Shown here: positions 1 through 9,022 of the stretch, in pieces
Numbering within the stretch: position 1 is the stretch's first letter
How the letters are laid out: each line of letters begins with the position of its first letter
From: Kibdelosporangium persicum
Lineage (GTDB): Bacteria; Actinomycetota; Actinomycetes; Mycobacteriales; Pseudonocardiaceae
Assembly: GCF_013280595.1 (NCBI RefSeq)
Contig: NZ_JAAATY010000011.1
Location: 124,001 to 188,000 of the forward strand
Length of the DNA: 64,000 bases
Direction: 5' to 3'
Notes under the pieces: model-generated
What the model was told of the DNA's origin: nothing
The model's input: the letters and a program-made list of their open reading frames with translations, nothing else
The model's database searches: none
Made by a program: the position numbers and the translations under genes

Positions 1-756
1 AAGACCTTCGTGTCCAAGCTGGTCGCGGGCGAGTACGCGGGCAAGGACGCCGAGATCACCGTGACCGTCCAGTCGGTCAAGGTCCGGGAGCTGCCCGAGG
101 CCGACGACGAGTTCGCGCAGATGGCCAGCGAGTTCGACACCATCGACGAGCTGCGCGGCAACCTGCGTGAGCGGGTCGCGATGGCCAAGAAGATGCAGCA
201 GGGCGTGCAGGCGCGCGACAAGGTCCTCGAGGCGCTGCTGGAGACCACCGAGGTCCCGCTGCCCGAGAGCGTGGTCGACGCCGAGGTCGAGATGCGTGCG
301 CACGACGCCGTGCACGCGTTCGACCACGACGACGCCAAGTTCAACGAGTTCCTCGAGTCGCAGGGCCAGACCCGCGAGCAGTTCGACGCCGACGTGCGCA
401 CCGAGGCCGAGAAGGCCGTCAAGACGCAGCTGGTGCTCGACTCGGTCGCCGACGCGGAGAACCTGTCCGTGTCCGACCAGGAGCTCACCGAACGCATCAT
501 CTACCAGGCCCAGCGCTTCGGCGTCAGCCCGGACGAGTACGTCCAGCGCGCCCAGCAGTCCGGCCAGCTCGGCGCGATCTTCGCCGACGTGCGCCGCGGC
601 AAGGCGCTGGCCTCGATCGTGCGCCAGGCCACGGTGACCGACGCCAGCGGCAACGCGATCGACTTCGACGAGCTGTTCGGGCCGGTCACGCCCGCCGCCG
701 ACGACTCGGCGGAGGCCGCCGGGACCGCCGAGGCGGAGCCGGCCGAGGCCAAGTAG
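1..756 (+). CDS. tig: Trigger factor, 3' part (5' end outside window)
   Basis: Ribosome-bound chaperone and peptidyl-prolyl isomerase that receives nascent chains. The reading frame is open from base 1, so the ribosome-binding domain and most of the FKBP-type domain lie outside the window. The 251 visible residues start at the end of the FKBP domain (VKVRELPEADDEFAQ is the usual junction). They continue through the long helical C-terminal chaperone domain and finish in an acidic, alanine-rich tail. The gene lies directly before clpP1-clpP2-clpX, the usual bacterial order, and ends at a hairpin. The family call is secure; the start cannot be seen. Confidence 0.96.
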   Translation, partial: KTFVSKLVAGEYAGKDAEITVTVQSVKVRELPEADDEFAQMASEFDTIDELRGNLRERVAMAKKMQQGVQARDKVLEALLETTEVPLPESVVDAEVEMRAHDAVHAFDHDDAKFNEFLESQGQTREQFDADVRTEAEKAVKTQLVLDSVADAENLSVSDQELTERIIYQAQRFGVSPDEYVQRAQQSGQLGAIFADVRRGKALASIVRQATVTDASGNAIDFDELFGPVTPAADDSAEAAGTAEAEPAEAK

Positions 757-773
757 TGACGCTCTGAGCGAAC

Positions 774-805
774 GCGGGCGGTGTCGGGACGTCGGCGCCG
801 CCCGC
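774..805 (+). terminator. Hairpin terminator candidate after tig
   Basis: Two 13-base arms pair across a 6-base loop (GGACGT), with two G-T wobbles. A T-rich but interrupted stretch follows. The hairpin lies 18 bases after the trigger factor stop and before the clpP1 leader, so it could end or attenuate tig transcription. Confidence 0.5.
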
Positions 806-865
806 CTTCGTTAATGTCGTTTGCGAGAGATGAGCTCGAGTTCTTTCAGGAGAAGGCAGGCAGAC

Positions 866-1471
866 GTGACGCAACACCACATGCCCCACATGCGGTCCGG
901 TACCGCAGGGCTGACCTTGAACGACTCGGTGTACGAGCGGCTGCTCCGCGAGCGGATCGTCTTCCTCGGTTCCGAGGTCGATGACGAGATCGCCAACCGG
1001 ATCACGGCGCAGCTGCTGTTGCTGGAGGCCGAGGACCCGAAGCGCGACATCGTCTTCTACATCAACTCCCCGGGTGGCTCGGTCACCGCGGGCATGGCGA
1101 TCTACGACACCATGCAGCTGATCGAGCCGGACGTGCAGACGTGGGCGATGGGCCTGGCCGCCTCCATGGGCCAGTTCCTGCTGTCCTCCGGCACCCCGGG
1201 CAAGCGCTACGCGCTGCCGCACGCGCGGATCATGATGCACCAGCCGTCCGCCGGTGTCGGTGGCACCGCCTCTGACATCGCCATCCGCGCCGAGGTGTTC
1301 GGCAAGTGGAAGCGGGAGATGGCCCAGATCACGGCCGACCAGACCGGCCAGAGCGTCGAGAAGATCACCGCGGACGCCGACCGGGACCGCTGGTTCACCG
1401 CCGAGGAGGCCCGCGAGTACGGCTTCGTCGATCACGTCGCCGCCCGCGGATCGTCCAGCTCGCGCACCTGA
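866..1471 (+). CDS. clpP1: ATP-dependent Clp protease proteolytic subunit 1
   Basis: Serine peptidase subunit (family S14) of the cytoplasmic Clp protease, 201 residues. The nucleophile is the Ser near residue 100 in AASMGQF and the catalytic His near 125 in MMHQPS. The Gly-rich INSPGGSV strand forms the oxyanion region. The GTG start is chosen because AGGAGAAGG lies about ten bases upstream and the protein then has normal length; an in-frame start further upstream would add an atypical serine/arginine-rich extension. clpP2 follows after 31 bases. In actinobacteria ClpP1 and ClpP2 form a mixed tetradecamer that works with ClpX or ClpC1, so the two are probably co-transcribed. Confidence 0.97.
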   Translation: MTQHHMPHMRSGTAGLTLNDSVYERLLRERIVFLGSEVDDEIANRITAQLLLLEAEDPKRDIVFYINSPGGSVTAGMAIYDTMQLIEPDVQTWAMGLAASMGQFLLSSGTPGKRYALPHARIMMHQPSAGVGGTASDIAIRAEVFGKWKREMAQITADQTGQSVEKITADADRDRWFTAEEAREYGFVDHVAARGSSSSRT

Positions 1472-1502
1472 ACCGGCGACTGAGAACAAACCAGGAGTAA
1501 CA

Positions 1503-2132
1503 GTGAGCGACTTGCAGCTCCCGCAGTCCCGGTACGTGCTGCCCTCCTTCGTGGAGCGCACCAGCTACGGGGTCAAGGAGTCCAACCCGTACAACAAGCT
1601 CTTCGAAGAGCGGATCATCTTCCTCGGCGTGCAGATCGACGACGCGTCGGCCAACGACGTGATGGCACAGCTGCTGTACCTCGAGTCGGTCGACCCCGAC
1701 CGCGACATCGAGATGTACATCAACTCGCCGGGCGGTTCATTCACGTCGCTCATGGCGATTTACGACACGATGCAGTACGTGCGCCCGGACGTGCGCACGA
1801 CCTGCCTCGGCCAGGCCGCGTCGGCCGCGGCCGTGCTGCTCGCGGCCGGCACGCCCGGCAAGCGGATGGCGCTGCCCAACGCGCGGATCCTGATCCACCA
1901 GCCGTCGCTCGAAGGCGTCTACGGCCAGGTCTCCGACCTGGAGATCCAGGCCAACGAGATCCAGCGGCTGCGGCGCCAGATGGAGATCACGCTGGCGCAC
2001 CACACCCGCAAGTCGGCCGACGACATCCGGGCCGACATCGAGCGCGACAAGATCCTTACCGCCGAGGACGCCAAGAACTACGGGATCATTGACGAAGTTC
2101 TGCCGTACCGCAAGCTTTCCGCGGTGAGTTAG
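1503..2132 (+). CDS. clpP2: ATP-dependent Clp protease proteolytic subunit 2
   Basis: Second S14 peptidase subunit of the mixed ClpP1P2 barrel, 209 residues. The nucleophile Ser is near residue 107 (GQAASAAAV) and the His near 132 (LIHQPSLEG). INSPGGSF aligns with the same strand in ClpP1. The GTG start has an AGGAG ribosome binding site six bases upstream, and the N-terminus [15 protein letters not shown] is typical of the ClpP2 branch. The frame stays open upstream through the end of clpP1, but that extension is a shadow of clpP1 coding. clpX follows after a 285-base leader region. Confidence 0.97.
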   Translation: MSDLQLPQSRYVLPSFVERTSYGVKESNPYNKLFEERIIFLGVQIDDASANDVMAQLLYLESVDPDRDIEMYINSPGGSFTSLMAIYDTMQYVRPDVRTTCLGQAASAAAVLLAAGTPGKRMALPNARILIHQPSLEGVYGQVSDLEIQANEIQRLRRQMEITLAHHTRKSADDIRADIERDKILTAEDAKNYGIIDEVLPYRKLSAVS

Positions 2133-2275
2133 CCCGGGAATCCTGACCCGTCCCAGCCAATTCCGCGCTTCATCCGACACGCGGGGCCGTAATGGCATAC
2201 GGTCGGTGACGAGGGTTGTCACCGGTATTCGGCAACGGACGGGTCAGGTTCTCCCGCTTTGCGGCACTTGGCACG

Positions 2276-2281
2276 TACAGT
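2276..2281 (+). promoter_or_regulatory. Candidate -10 element in the clpX leader
   Basis: TACAGT lies 137 bases before the clpX start codon, inside the 285-base gap after clpP2. If used, transcription would start almost at a GTG six bases downstream that opens a 15-codon frame ending at 2335. No convincing -35 element was seen. Two hairpins follow in the leader: GGTGTT/AACACC arms at 2328-2347, and an 8-bp stem at 2377-2395 that abuts the purine-rich stretch before clpX. Confidence 0.35.
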
Positions 2282-2376
2282 CGAGGGGTGCGCGGCCGAA
2301 CCCGCCGCCTGAGGAGACACCCCGACTGGTGTTGAAGTCGAAACACCCGAACGGGCGAAAGCTCGAGACACAGCCA

Positions 2377-2395
2377 GGCGTACCGCCGGTACGCC
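2377..2395 (+). promoter_or_regulatory. Hairpin just upstream of the clpX ribosome binding region
   Basis: GGCGTACC and GGTACGCC form a perfect 8-bp stem around a 3-base loop. The stem is directly followed by GGAGGGGACAAGG, the purine-rich stretch that serves clpX. Its position suggests an effect on translation or mRNA stability, which is inference only. Confidence 0.4.
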
Positions 2396-2417
2396 GGAGG
2401 GGACAAGGTCAGCGGTC

Positions 2418-3707
2418 ATGGCACGTATCGGTGACGGCGGAGACCTGCTCAAGTGCTCCTTCTGCGGAAAGAGCCAGAAGCAGGTGAAGAAGCTCATCGC
2501 CGGCCCCGGCGTGTACATCTGCGACGAGTGCATCGACCTGTGCAACGAGATCATCGAAGAGGAACTGGCCGAGGCCGGTGACGTCAAGCTCGACGAGCTG
2601 CCCAAGCCCGCCGAGATCCACGACTTCCTCGACCAGTACGTGATCGGCCAGGACGACGCGAAACGCAGCCTCGCCGTAGCGGTGTACAACCACTACAAGC
2701 GCATCCAGTCAGGCGACCGGGCCCGGGAAGGACGGGAGTCCCGCGAGGAGACCGTCGAGCTGGCGAAGTCGAACATCCTGATGCTCGGGCCGACCGGCTG
2801 CGGGAAGACCTACCTGGCCCAGACACTGGCCAAGTTGCTCAACGTCCCGTTCGCGATCGCGGACGCCACGGCGTTGACCGAGGCGGGCTATGTCGGTGAG
2901 GACGTCGAGAACATCCTGTTGAAGCTGATCCAGGCGGCGGACTACGACGTCAAGCGCGCCGAGACCGGCATCATCTACATCGACGAGGTCGACAAGATCG
3001 CCCGCAAGTCCGAGAACCCCTCGATCACCAGGGACGTCTCCGGCGAGGGCGTGCAGCAGGCGCTGCTGAAGATCCTCGAGGGCACCACCGCCAGCGTGCC
3101 GCCGCAGGGCGGCCGCAAGCACCCGCACCAGGAGTTCATCCAGATCGACACGACGAACGTGCTGTTCATCGTGGCCGGCGCGTTCGCCGGGCTGGAGAAG
3201 ATCATCCAGGACCGGGTCGGCAAGCGCGGCCTGGGCTTCGGCGCGGAGATCCGCACCGCGGCCGAGATCGACAAGAGCGACGTGTTCTCCGACACCATGC
3301 CGGAGGACCTGATCAAGTTCGGCCTGATCCCCGAGTTCATCGGCCGTCTGCCGATCGTCGCGAGCGTGACGAACCTCGACAAGCGCTCCCTGGTCACCAT
3401 CCTCACCACGCCCCGCAACGCGCTGGTGAAGCAGTACCAGAAGCTCTTCGAGATGGACGGCGTCGAGCTGGAGTTCACCGACACCGCCCTGGAGGCCGTC
3501 GCCGACCAGGCGATCCTGCGCGGCACCGGTGCCCGTGGCCTGCGCGCGATCATGGAAGAGGTCCTGCAGCCGGTGATGTACGACATCCCGAGCCGTACGG
3601 ACGTCGCCAAGGTCGTGATCACCGAGCAGACGGTCCGGGAGAACGTGAACCCGACGATCGTGGCCCGGCAGCCCACCCGCCGCGAGCGGCGCGAGAAATC
3701 GGCCTGA
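2418..3707 (+). CDS. clpX: ATP-dependent Clp protease ATP-binding subunit ClpX
   Basis: AAA+ unfoldase that feeds substrates to ClpP1P2; 429 residues, normal for the family. An N-terminal C4 zinc-binding dimerization domain carries Cys 13/16 and 35/38 (CSFC, CDEC). The Walker A motif GPTGCGKT is near residues 124-131 and the Walker B motif IIYIDEVDK near 190. An IGF-like ClpP-contact loop appears as GLGFG, and sensor and C-terminal lid segments follow ([15 protein letters not shown]-like). The ATG start gives the standard [14 protein letters not shown]-terminus. A strong hairpin follows the stop. Confidence 0.98.
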   Translation: MARIGDGGDLLKCSFCGKSQKQVKKLIAGPGVYICDECIDLCNEIIEEELAEAGDVKLDELPKPAEIHDFLDQYVIGQDDAKRSLAVAVYNHYKRIQSGDRAREGRESREETVELAKSNILMLGPTGCGKTYLAQTLAKLLNVPFAIADATALTEAGYVGEDVENILLKLIQAADYDVKRAETGIIYIDEVDKIARKSENPSITRDVSGEGVQQALLKILEGTTASVPPQGGRKHPHQEFIQIDTTNVLFIVAGAFAGLEKIIQDRVGKRGLGFGAEIRTAAEIDKSDVFSDTMPEDLIKFGLIPEFIGRLPIVASVTNLDKRSLVTILTTPRNALVKQYQKLFEMDGVELEFTDTALEAVADQAILRGTGARGLRAIMEEVLQPVMYDIPSRTDVAKVVITEQTVRENVNPTIVARQPTRRERREKSA

Positions 3708-3738
3708 GCGGCCGGTTTCCGACAGATCGGCACAGGGA

Positions 3739-3764
3739 CGCCTCCGCCCGCACGGGCGGGGGCG
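3739..3764. terminator. Bidirectional terminator between clpX and the esterase-like gene
   Basis: Arms CGCCTCCGCCCG and CGGGCGGGGGCG pair over 12 positions with one wobble. The hairpin lies between two convergent genes and ends one base before the stop codon of the minus-strand gene. There is no long T run, as is common at high GC. Confidence 0.6.
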
Positions 3765-3765
3765 T

Positions 3766-4695
3766 TCAGTGGTTCTGGGGGACGTGTTTGCCCAGGAACG
3801 TCAGCACATCGGGGACGATGCGGCGGTAGAACGGGTCGCCGTGCCCGCCCGGCCCGGTGTACGCCACCTGCGGTTTGGCCAGTTTGATGAACTTGCGGGT
3901 GCCTTCGATGAAGTGGTCCTCGGTGCCGCACCAGATCCCGACCGGGACCGACCCGAGCTTGTCCACGTTGCGCAGCGGGTCGAGCGAGGCCCACTCAACG
4001 GTGTCCTTGAACGCCCGGCGGGTGCTCATCTCACGCCAGGACGTGAGCAGCCCGGGGGAGATGGCGGCGATCGCCTGAGCCGGGTTGCCCCGCTCGTTGC
4101 GGCGCCTTGCGTACAGCAGCGCGCCGAAACCGCCCATCGAGATGCCCGCGCACGCGAACGGGACGCCGTCCGCGTCGCCGAGGCCACGTGAACGCATCCA
4201 CTGGGGGACTTCGTCGAGCAGCATGGCCATGGAGTTGTCGCCGCGCTGGTTCTCGTGCCAGTAGTTGTCGCCACCGTCCAACGCGACGAACGCGAACGGC
4301 GGGATGGCGCCGGCGGCCGACAGGTCGATCAGTTTGCGAGCCAGCCCGGTCGGTGCGGCGCGACGGGCGTTGCCGCGCAGGCCGTGCAGCAGCAGGCAGA
4401 CGGGCAGCTGCTCCGGGCGGGCCCGGTTGGGCAGGATCGTGACCATGTCGACGTCACGCTTGCGTCGCTGCGAGTGGACCCGCTCGTACTTGATGACGAC
4501 CTCATTCGGGCCCACTGGAGGCGTCGAGACGTCCAGGGCGTGGTCGAGCAGGTTGGCCACCGGGAGCGTGCCCGTCGCGGTGCCGAGCACGACGCCGGTG
4601 GTGGCCAGCCCGGCCGTGCCCGCGATGAGCAGCGAGCGGCGGCTCATCCGCCGCTTCCCGGGGTCCTCCCCGGACCCCGCTGGCTCGTCCGCCAC
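3766..4695 (-). CDS. Tat-exported esterase-like alpha/beta hydrolase
   Basis: Predicted exported serine hydrolase of about 309 residues. The N-terminus holds KRRMSRRSLLIAG followed by a hydrophobic stretch, a twin-arginine signal. The fold of the esterase-D/antigen 85 kind is suggested by LLLHGLRGN (oxyanion region), the nucleophile elbow GISMGG (Ser near residue 186), a plausible acid in GTEDHF (Asp near 260) and the His in GGHGD (near 285). The GTG start is chosen for GGAAGGAAG a few bases upstream; an internal ATG at MSRRSLL would still keep the Tat motif. The substrate is unknown. The gene converges on clpX across a terminator, and fdhD lies behind it on the same strand. Confidence 0.8.
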   Translation of the reverse strand: MADEPAGSGEDPGKRRMSRRSLLIAGTAGLATTGVVLGTATGTLPVANLLDHALDVSTPPVGPNEVVIKYERVHSQRRKRDVDMVTILPNRARPEQLPVCLLLHGLRGNARRAAPTGLARKLIDLSAAGAIPPFAFVALDGGDNYWHENQRGDNSMAMLLDEVPQWMRSRGLGDADGVPFACAGISMGGFGALLYARRRNERGNPAQAIAAISPGLLTSWREMSTRRAFKDTVEWASLDPLRNVDKLGSVPVGIWCGTEDHFIEGTRKFIKLAKPQVAYTGPGGHGDPFYRRIVPDVLTFLGKHVPQNH

Positions 4696-4825
4696 CCGTC
4701 TTCCTTCCCCCGGCCCTGCTCTCATGCTCTACCACTCAGACGTGCCCGAGGGCGGATGAGTTGCGTTCTGTAGCCACAATCGGGGAAAAGGGTCTAGACA
4801 TTACCACTTGAACCTGGGAAGCCGC

Positions 4826-5659
4826 TCACGCCGTGTGATCGCCCAGTCGCTCGATCCCGGTGTACACGTTCATCGAGTCGCCCCGCAGGAACCCGATCAG
4901 CGTCATCCCGCTCTCCTCGGCCAGTTCGGCCGCCAACGACGACGGCGCCGACACCGAGGCGAGGATCGGCACACCCGCCATGGCCGCCTTCTGCACGAGT
5001 TCGAACGAGGCCCGCCCGGAGACCAGCAGCACGGTGCCGGCCAGTGGAATCCGGTCGGTGAGCAGCGCCCAGCCCATGACCTTGTCGACGGCGTTGTGCC
5101 TGCCGACGTCCTCGCGGACGACGAGCATCGTCCCGTCCGAACCGAACAGTCCGGCCGCGTGCAGCCCGCCGGTGGACTCGAACACCCGCTGGGCCGCGCG
5201 CAGCGCGTCCGGCAGGGCGGTCAGGACCTCCGGGGAGACCGTGACGGGGTCCCCGGCCGGGGAGTGGCGGGTTTTCACCCGTACGGCGTCCAGAGCGGCC
5301 TTGCCGCACACCCCGCAGGACGACGTGGTGTAAAAGTTTCTCTCCACGCCCGTGTGGGGCGGTGGTACGCCTGGTGCCAGCGCCAGGTCGAGCACGTTGT
5401 AGGTGTTGCGGCCGCTGTCGTCCACGCCGTCGCAGTACCGGGCGGTGGAGACGTCCTCCTTGCCGCCGATGACGCCTTCGGTGAACAGGAACCCGTGGGC
5501 GAGCTCGACATCGTGCCCGGGGGTGCGCATGGTGACCGCGAGCGATCTGCCGTCGACGCGCAGTTCCAACGGCTCCTCGGCCACTAGCACGTCCAGCCGG
5601 CTGCGTCGACCGTTCGGCGACAACTTGACGACCGGTCGGCGAATGATTACCCGCCCCAT
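4826..5659 (-). CDS. fdhD: Formate dehydrogenase accessory sulfurtransferase FdhD
   Basis: FdhD passes sulfur from a cysteine desulfurase to the molybdenum cofactor of formate dehydrogenase, which is needed for activity. The 277 residues contain the hallmark CGVCGK (Cys near 115 and 118) after the FYTTSS lead-in, and [14 protein letters not shown] with downstream [13 protein letters not shown], all conserved. The ATG start has AAGGAG seven bases upstream and yields the typical [13 protein letters not shown]-terminus. No formate dehydrogenase gene is in the window. The divergent neighbour is an oxalate/formate-family transporter, which fits a formate-related cluster. Confidence 0.95.
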   Translation of the reverse strand: MGRVIIRRPVVKLSPNGRRSRLDVLVAEEPLELRVDGRSLAVTMRTPGHDVELAHGFLFTEGVIGGKEDVSTARYCDGVDDSGRNTYNVLDLALAPGVPPPHTGVERNFYTTSSCGVCGKAALDAVRVKTRHSPAGDPVTVSPEVLTALPDALRAAQRVFESTGGLHAAGLFGSDGTMLVVREDVGRHNAVDKVMGWALLTDRIPLAGTVLLVSGRASFELVQKAAMAGVPILASVSAPSSLAAELAEESGMTLIGFLRGDSMNVYTGIERLGDHTA

Positions 5660-5733
5660 CCGGACTCCTTCTTGTGAGGGTGCGTCCAGACCATTAGTTT
5701 GCCTACTCAACAACCAGCGTGGGAGGTCGACGA

Positions 5734-7113
5734 ATGGCCCTCGGTTTCCTGGACCGCTCCCGTATCGTCGCGCCGGCGGGCTGGAGCCGCTGGCTGATCC
5801 CGCCCGCCGCCCTGTCGGTTCACCTGGCGATCGGGCAGGCGTACGCCTGGAGCGTGTTCAAGCCTCCGCTGGAGAAGTATCTCTCGCTGAGCGGCGCGCA
5901 GAGTGCTTTGCCGTTCCAGCTGGGCATCGTCATGCTCGGGCTGTCGGCCGCGCTGTTCGGCACCAGGGTGGAGCGCAACGGGCCGCGGTGGGCGATGTTC
6001 GTGTCGCTCTGCTGCTTCTGCGGTGGCTTCCTGGTCGCCGCGCTCGGTGTGCTGACCAAGCAGTACTGGCTGGTCGTGCTGGGCTACGGCGGCCTGGGCG
6101 GGATCGGTCTGGGCATTGGCTACATCTCGCCGGTGTCCACCCTCATCAAGTGGTTCCCCGACCGTCCCGGCATGGCCACCGGTATCGCGATCATGGGCTT
6201 CGGCGGCGGCGCGCTGATCGCCTCACCGTGGTCGACGGAGATGCTGCAGGCCTTCGGGGTCGCGTACGACAACGTCGGCCGCGTGGTCTCGGTCGCCGAC
6301 AGCGCGATCGCCACGACGTTCCTGGTGCACGGCCTCGCGTACGCGGTGTTCATGTCCGTCGGCGTCCTGCTTGTCCGTGTTCCCGCGGACGACTGGAAAC
6401 CGGCGGGCTGGAACCCGGCCAACGACAAGGCGCACGCGCTGATCACCACCGCGAACGTGTCGGCGCGCAACGCCATCAGGACGCCGCAGTTCTGGTGCCT
6501 GTGGGTGGTGTTGTGCTTCAACGTGACCGCGGGCATCGGCATCCTGGAGAAGGCGTCGCCGATGATCACGGACTTCTTCCGGGAGACGCCGGTCCCGGTC
6601 AGTGCCTCGGCCGCGGCCGGGTTCGTGGCCCTGCTGTCGCTGGCGAACATGCTCGGCCGGATCGTCTGGTCGTCCACATCGGACCTGGTCGGCCGCAAGA
6701 ACATGTACCGGGGCTACCTCGGCGTCGGTGCGGTGCTGTACCTGGCGATCGCGTTGTTCACCAACGAGTCGAAGGTGCTGTTCATCGTCTGCGCGATGCT
6801 GATCCTTTCCTTCTACGGCGCCGGTTTCGCCACGGTTCCGGCGTACCTGAAGGACTTGTTCGGCACGTACCAGGTCGGCGCGATCCACGGCAGGCTGCTC
6901 ACCGCGTGGTCGGTCGCCGGCGTGCTCGGCCCGCTGATCATCAACGCCATCGCCGACTCGCAGAAGGCGGCGGGCAAGAGCGGGCCCGCGCTCTACACCA
7001 CGTCGATCTACATCATGATCGGGCTGCTGGTCGTCGGCTTCGTCGCCAACGAGTTCGTCCGGCCGGTCAACGCGAAGTTCCATGAGCCGACCGGGGAGAA
7101 GGTGACCCAGTGA
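5734..7113 (+). CDS. OFA-type (oxalate/formate antiporter family) MFS transporter
   Basis: Integral membrane carrier of about 459 residues with twelve hydrophobic segments. The opening [19 protein letters not shown] and the [21 protein letters not shown] segment are typical of the OFA family of the major facilitator superfamily, which includes the oxalate:formate antiporter OxlT. The conserved [17 protein letters not shown] follows. The ATG start is preceded by GGGAGG. A short hydrophilic tail follows the last helix, and the next gene overlaps it by four bases. Substrate identity (oxalate, formate or another small carboxylate) cannot be read from sequence, but the divergent fdhD hints at formate. 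Confidence 0.88.
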   Translation: MALGFLDRSRIVAPAGWSRWLIPPAALSVHLAIGQAYAWSVFKPPLEKYLSLSGAQSALPFQLGIVMLGLSAALFGTRVERNGPRWAMFVSLCCFCGGFLVAALGVLTKQYWLVVLGYGGLGGIGLGIGYISPVSTLIKWFPDRPGMATGIAIMGFGGGALIASPWSTEMLQAFGVAYDNVGRVVSVADSAIATTFLVHGLAYAVFMSVGVLLVRVPADDWKPAGWNPANDKAHALITTANVSARNAIRTPQFWCLWVVLCFNVTAGIGILEKASPMITDFFRETPVPVSASAAAGFVALLSLANMLGRIVWSSTSDLVGRKNMYRGYLGVGAVLYLAIALFTNESKVLFIVCAMLILSFYGAGFATVPAYLKDLFGTYQVGAIHGRLLTAWSVAGVLGPLIINAIADSQKAAGKSGPALYTTSIYIMIGLLVVGFVANEFVRPVNAKFHEPTGEKVTQ

Positions 7114-7238
7114 GCCGACCGGACCAGAAGGTCAACCGCACGCCGTTGATCGTCTTCGCCTGGCTGTGGGTGGGCATCCCGCTGCTCTACGGCCTGTACC
7201 AGTTGATCAGCAAGGTGACCCAGTTGTTCACCGGCTGA
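7110..7238 (+). CDS. Small single-helix protein paired with the OFA transporter
   Basis: A 42-residue protein starts at a GTG overlapping the transporter stop codon in the GTGA arrangement. It has a basic N-terminus ([11 protein letters not shown]), one membrane helix (LIVFAWLWVGIPLLYGLYQL) and a short tail. Small one-helix proteins directly after OFA-type transporters are annotated elsewhere as MFS transporter small subunits, so it is probably a partner or stabilizer of the carrier. Coupling of start and stop, codon use and the clean membrane segment support a real gene. Its end overlaps the convergent GntR gene by 11 bases. Confidence 0.7.
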   Translation: MSRPDQKVNRTPLIVFAWLWVGIPLLYGLYQLISKVTQLFTG

Positions 7239-7881
7239 GTTGCCCGGCCAACGCCCGCAGCGCCGAGTGCACGTGCTCCTCGGCGAAGCGGGTGACGGCG
7301 TCGGCTTGGCCCCGCGTCAGCAGCGTCACCAGCTCCCTGTGCTCGTCGACGACGACCGCTCGGTACTCGTTGTGCCCCAAGCGGATGCGGGTCAGCTGGA
7401 ACAGGTACACCTGAGACCGCAGGGCCTGCCACGCCTCGATCAGCCGCCGGTTGCCGGTGGCCTGGTAGATCGTGTCGTGGAAGTCGATGTCCAGCGCTAG
7501 TAGCTCTTCGCTGGCGACGCCTTCGGTGAGTCCCCTGGCCATCGCGTCGACGAGCCTGGTGAGCGCGGCAAGGTCCACCCTGCCGATCGCGTCCCGGGTG
7601 GCCAGTCCTTCCAAGGCCGCTCGGACCGAGTAGACCTCTCGCGCGTCCCGAGTGGTCAGGTCGATCACCTTCGTGCCGCGGTGCCAGGCGCTCTGCACGA
7701 GGCCTTCCCGTTCCAGGATCGCCAGCCCTTCGCGGACCGATCCGCGGCTGACGTCCAGCTGCGCGGCGAGCTCGACCTCACGCAGTGCCGCGCCTGGCGG
7801 GAAGTCGCCACGGAAGATCGCGTCCCGGATCCGGTCGGCCGCCTCTTCGGCCAGGCCGCGCCTGCCCGCCTTCTGCAACAT
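7228..7881 (-). CDS. GntR-family (FadR/FCD subfamily) transcriptional regulator
   Basis: DNA-binding repressor-like protein of 217 residues. The N-terminal winged helix includes [31 protein letters not shown]. The C-terminal all-helical FCD ligand-binding domain shows the metal-site pattern D..FH in [16 protein letters not shown] and EHRELVTLL...HVHSAL further on. Such proteins commonly sense small organic acids. A perfect 20-base palindrome lies two bases before its start and between it and the divergent VOC gene. No ribosome binding site is visible, so the mRNA is probably leaderless. It is probably autoregulated and may control the VOC-SDR pair or the transporter it converges with. Confidence 0.9.
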   Translation of the reverse strand: MLQKAGRRGLAEEAADRIRDAIFRGDFPPGAALREVELAAQLDVSRGSVREGLAILEREGLVQSAWHRGTKVIDLTTRDAREVYSVRAALEGLATRDAIGRVDLAALTRLVDAMARGLTEGVASEELLALDIDFHDTIYQATGNRRLIEAWQALRSQVYLFQLTRIRLGHNEYRAVVVDEHRELVTLLTRGQADAVTRFAEEHVHSALRALAGQLSR

Positions 7882-7882
7882 G

Positions 7883-7902
7883 TCCGAATGTTGACATTCG
7901 GA
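7883..7902. promoter_or_regulatory. Palindromic operator, probably for the GntR regulator
   Basis: TCCGAATGT and ACATTCGGA form a perfect palindrome around TG. On the minus strand TTGACC (7916-7911), a 17-base spacer and CAACAT (7893-7888) form a promoter whose predicted transcription start coincides with the regulator's ATG. The palindrome covers that -10 region, a good arrangement for autorepression. It also lies 24 bases before the divergent VOC start. Confidence 0.65.
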
Positions 7903-7925
7903 TGTCCGGCGGTCAAGGTGGAGAC

Positions 7926-8345
7926 ATGACCCGACCTGGATTCCACCTCGCCATTCCCGTCGATGACCTGGCCGAAGCCCGTGAGTTCTACGGCGGCGTG
8001 CTCAAGCTCGAAGAGGGGCGTTCCGCTGACGCGTGGGTCGACTGGAACTTCTACGGCCACCAAGTGGTCACCCACGTCGTGCCGGGAGCGCGTGGTGACT
8101 CCGGCCGTAACCCGGTCGACGGCCACGACGTGCCCGTGCCGCACTTCGGGCTGATCCTGCCGATCCCGGAGTTCCACGTGCTGGCCGACCGGCTGCGCGC
8201 GGCCGGGACCGAGTTCGTGATCGAGCCGTATCTGCGGTTCGAGGGCGAGCCCGGCGAGCAGTGGACCATGTTCTTCCGTGACCCGGCCGGCAACGCGCTG
8301 GAGTTCAAGGCGTTCAAGGACGAGTCGCAGGTGTTCGCCAAGTGA
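7926..8345 (+). CDS. VOC (glyoxalase/bleomycin resistance fold) family protein
   Basis: Cytoplasmic metal-dependent enzyme of the vicinal oxygen chelate superfamily, 139 residues, single domain with two beta-alpha-beta-beta-beta halves. [21 protein letters not shown] is the usual opening (metal-ligand His near residue 7), and the second half carries [10 protein letters not shown] and [16 protein letters not shown], with the terminal Glu as a typical metal ligand. The ATG is preceded by AAGGTGGAG. The next gene, an SDR, overlaps it by four bases, so the two are translationally coupled. The substrate is unknown. Confidence 0.88.
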   Translation: MTRPGFHLAIPVDDLAEAREFYGGVLKLEEGRSADAWVDWNFYGHQVVTHVVPGARGDSGRNPVDGHDVPVPHFGLILPIPEFHVLADRLRAAGTEFVIEPYLRFEGEPGEQWTMFFRDPAGNALEFKAFKDESQVFAK

Positions 8346-9022
8346 CCAGGGGAGTCCTGGTCACCGGCGGCTCACGGGGGATCGGTGCGGCGATCGCCGA
8401 CGCGTTCCGGGCGCAGGGCGACCGCGTTGTCGCTCTGTCGTCCGCGGATGCCGACCTCGCCGACCCCGCCGCCATCTCGGACGCCGTCACGTCCGCCGCG
8501 GAAACGCTGGGCGGCATTGACGTCCTGGTCAACAACGCCGGGCTGGTCGAGCTGGGCTCGGTGCACGAACTGTCCTATGAGGAGTGGCAGTCGCTCTGGC
8601 AGCGAACCTTCGCGGTCAACGTGTTCGGCGCGGCCAACATGTCGTACTGCGTCGCCAAGCACATGATCGACCGAGGGGTCCGTGGCCGGATCGTCAACGT
8701 CGGCTCGCGCGGCGCCTTCCGCGGTGAACCGGACATGCCCGCCTACGGCGCGAGCAAGGCGGCGTTGCACGCACTCGGCCAATCACTCGCGATCTCCCTT
8801 GCACCGCAGGGGATCGCCGTGACCGCGGTCGCTCCGGGGTTCGTCGCCACCGACCGTGTCGCGGAGATGGTGACCGAGGACGTCCGGCGGCAGAGCCCGT
8901 TCGGCCGGGTCGCCCGCCCGGAGGAGATCGCCGCCGCGGTGATCTACCTGGCGTCCCAGGACGCGGAGTGGGCGTCGGGAACTGTGCTGGACCTGAACGG
9001 CGCCTCCTATCTGCGGACCTGA
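8342..9022 (+). CDS. Short-chain dehydrogenase/reductase (SDR)
   Basis: NAD(P)H-dependent oxidoreductase of the classical SDR type, 226 residues. The Rossmann motif TGGSRGIG is near residues 8-15, NNAG follows in the middle, the catalytic Ser lies in NVGSRGA, and the YGASK motif gives Tyr and Lys. PGFVATD follows the active site as usual. The GTG start overlaps the end of the VOC gene (GTGA). Both probably form one operon facing away from the GntR regulator. The substrate cannot be deduced. Its last codons overlap the end of the convergent broken carboxylesterase by 16 bases. Confidence 0.92.
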   Translation: MTRGVLVTGGSRGIGAAIADAFRAQGDRVVALSSADADLADPAAISDAVTSAAETLGGIDVLVNNAGLVELGSVHELSYEEWQSLWQRTFAVNVFGAANMSYCVAKHMIDRGVRGRIVNVGSRGAFRGEPDMPAYGASKAALHALGQSLAISLAPQGIAVTAVAPGFVATDRVAEMVTEDVRRQSPFGRVARPEEIAAAVIYLASQDAEWASGTVLDLNGASYLRT

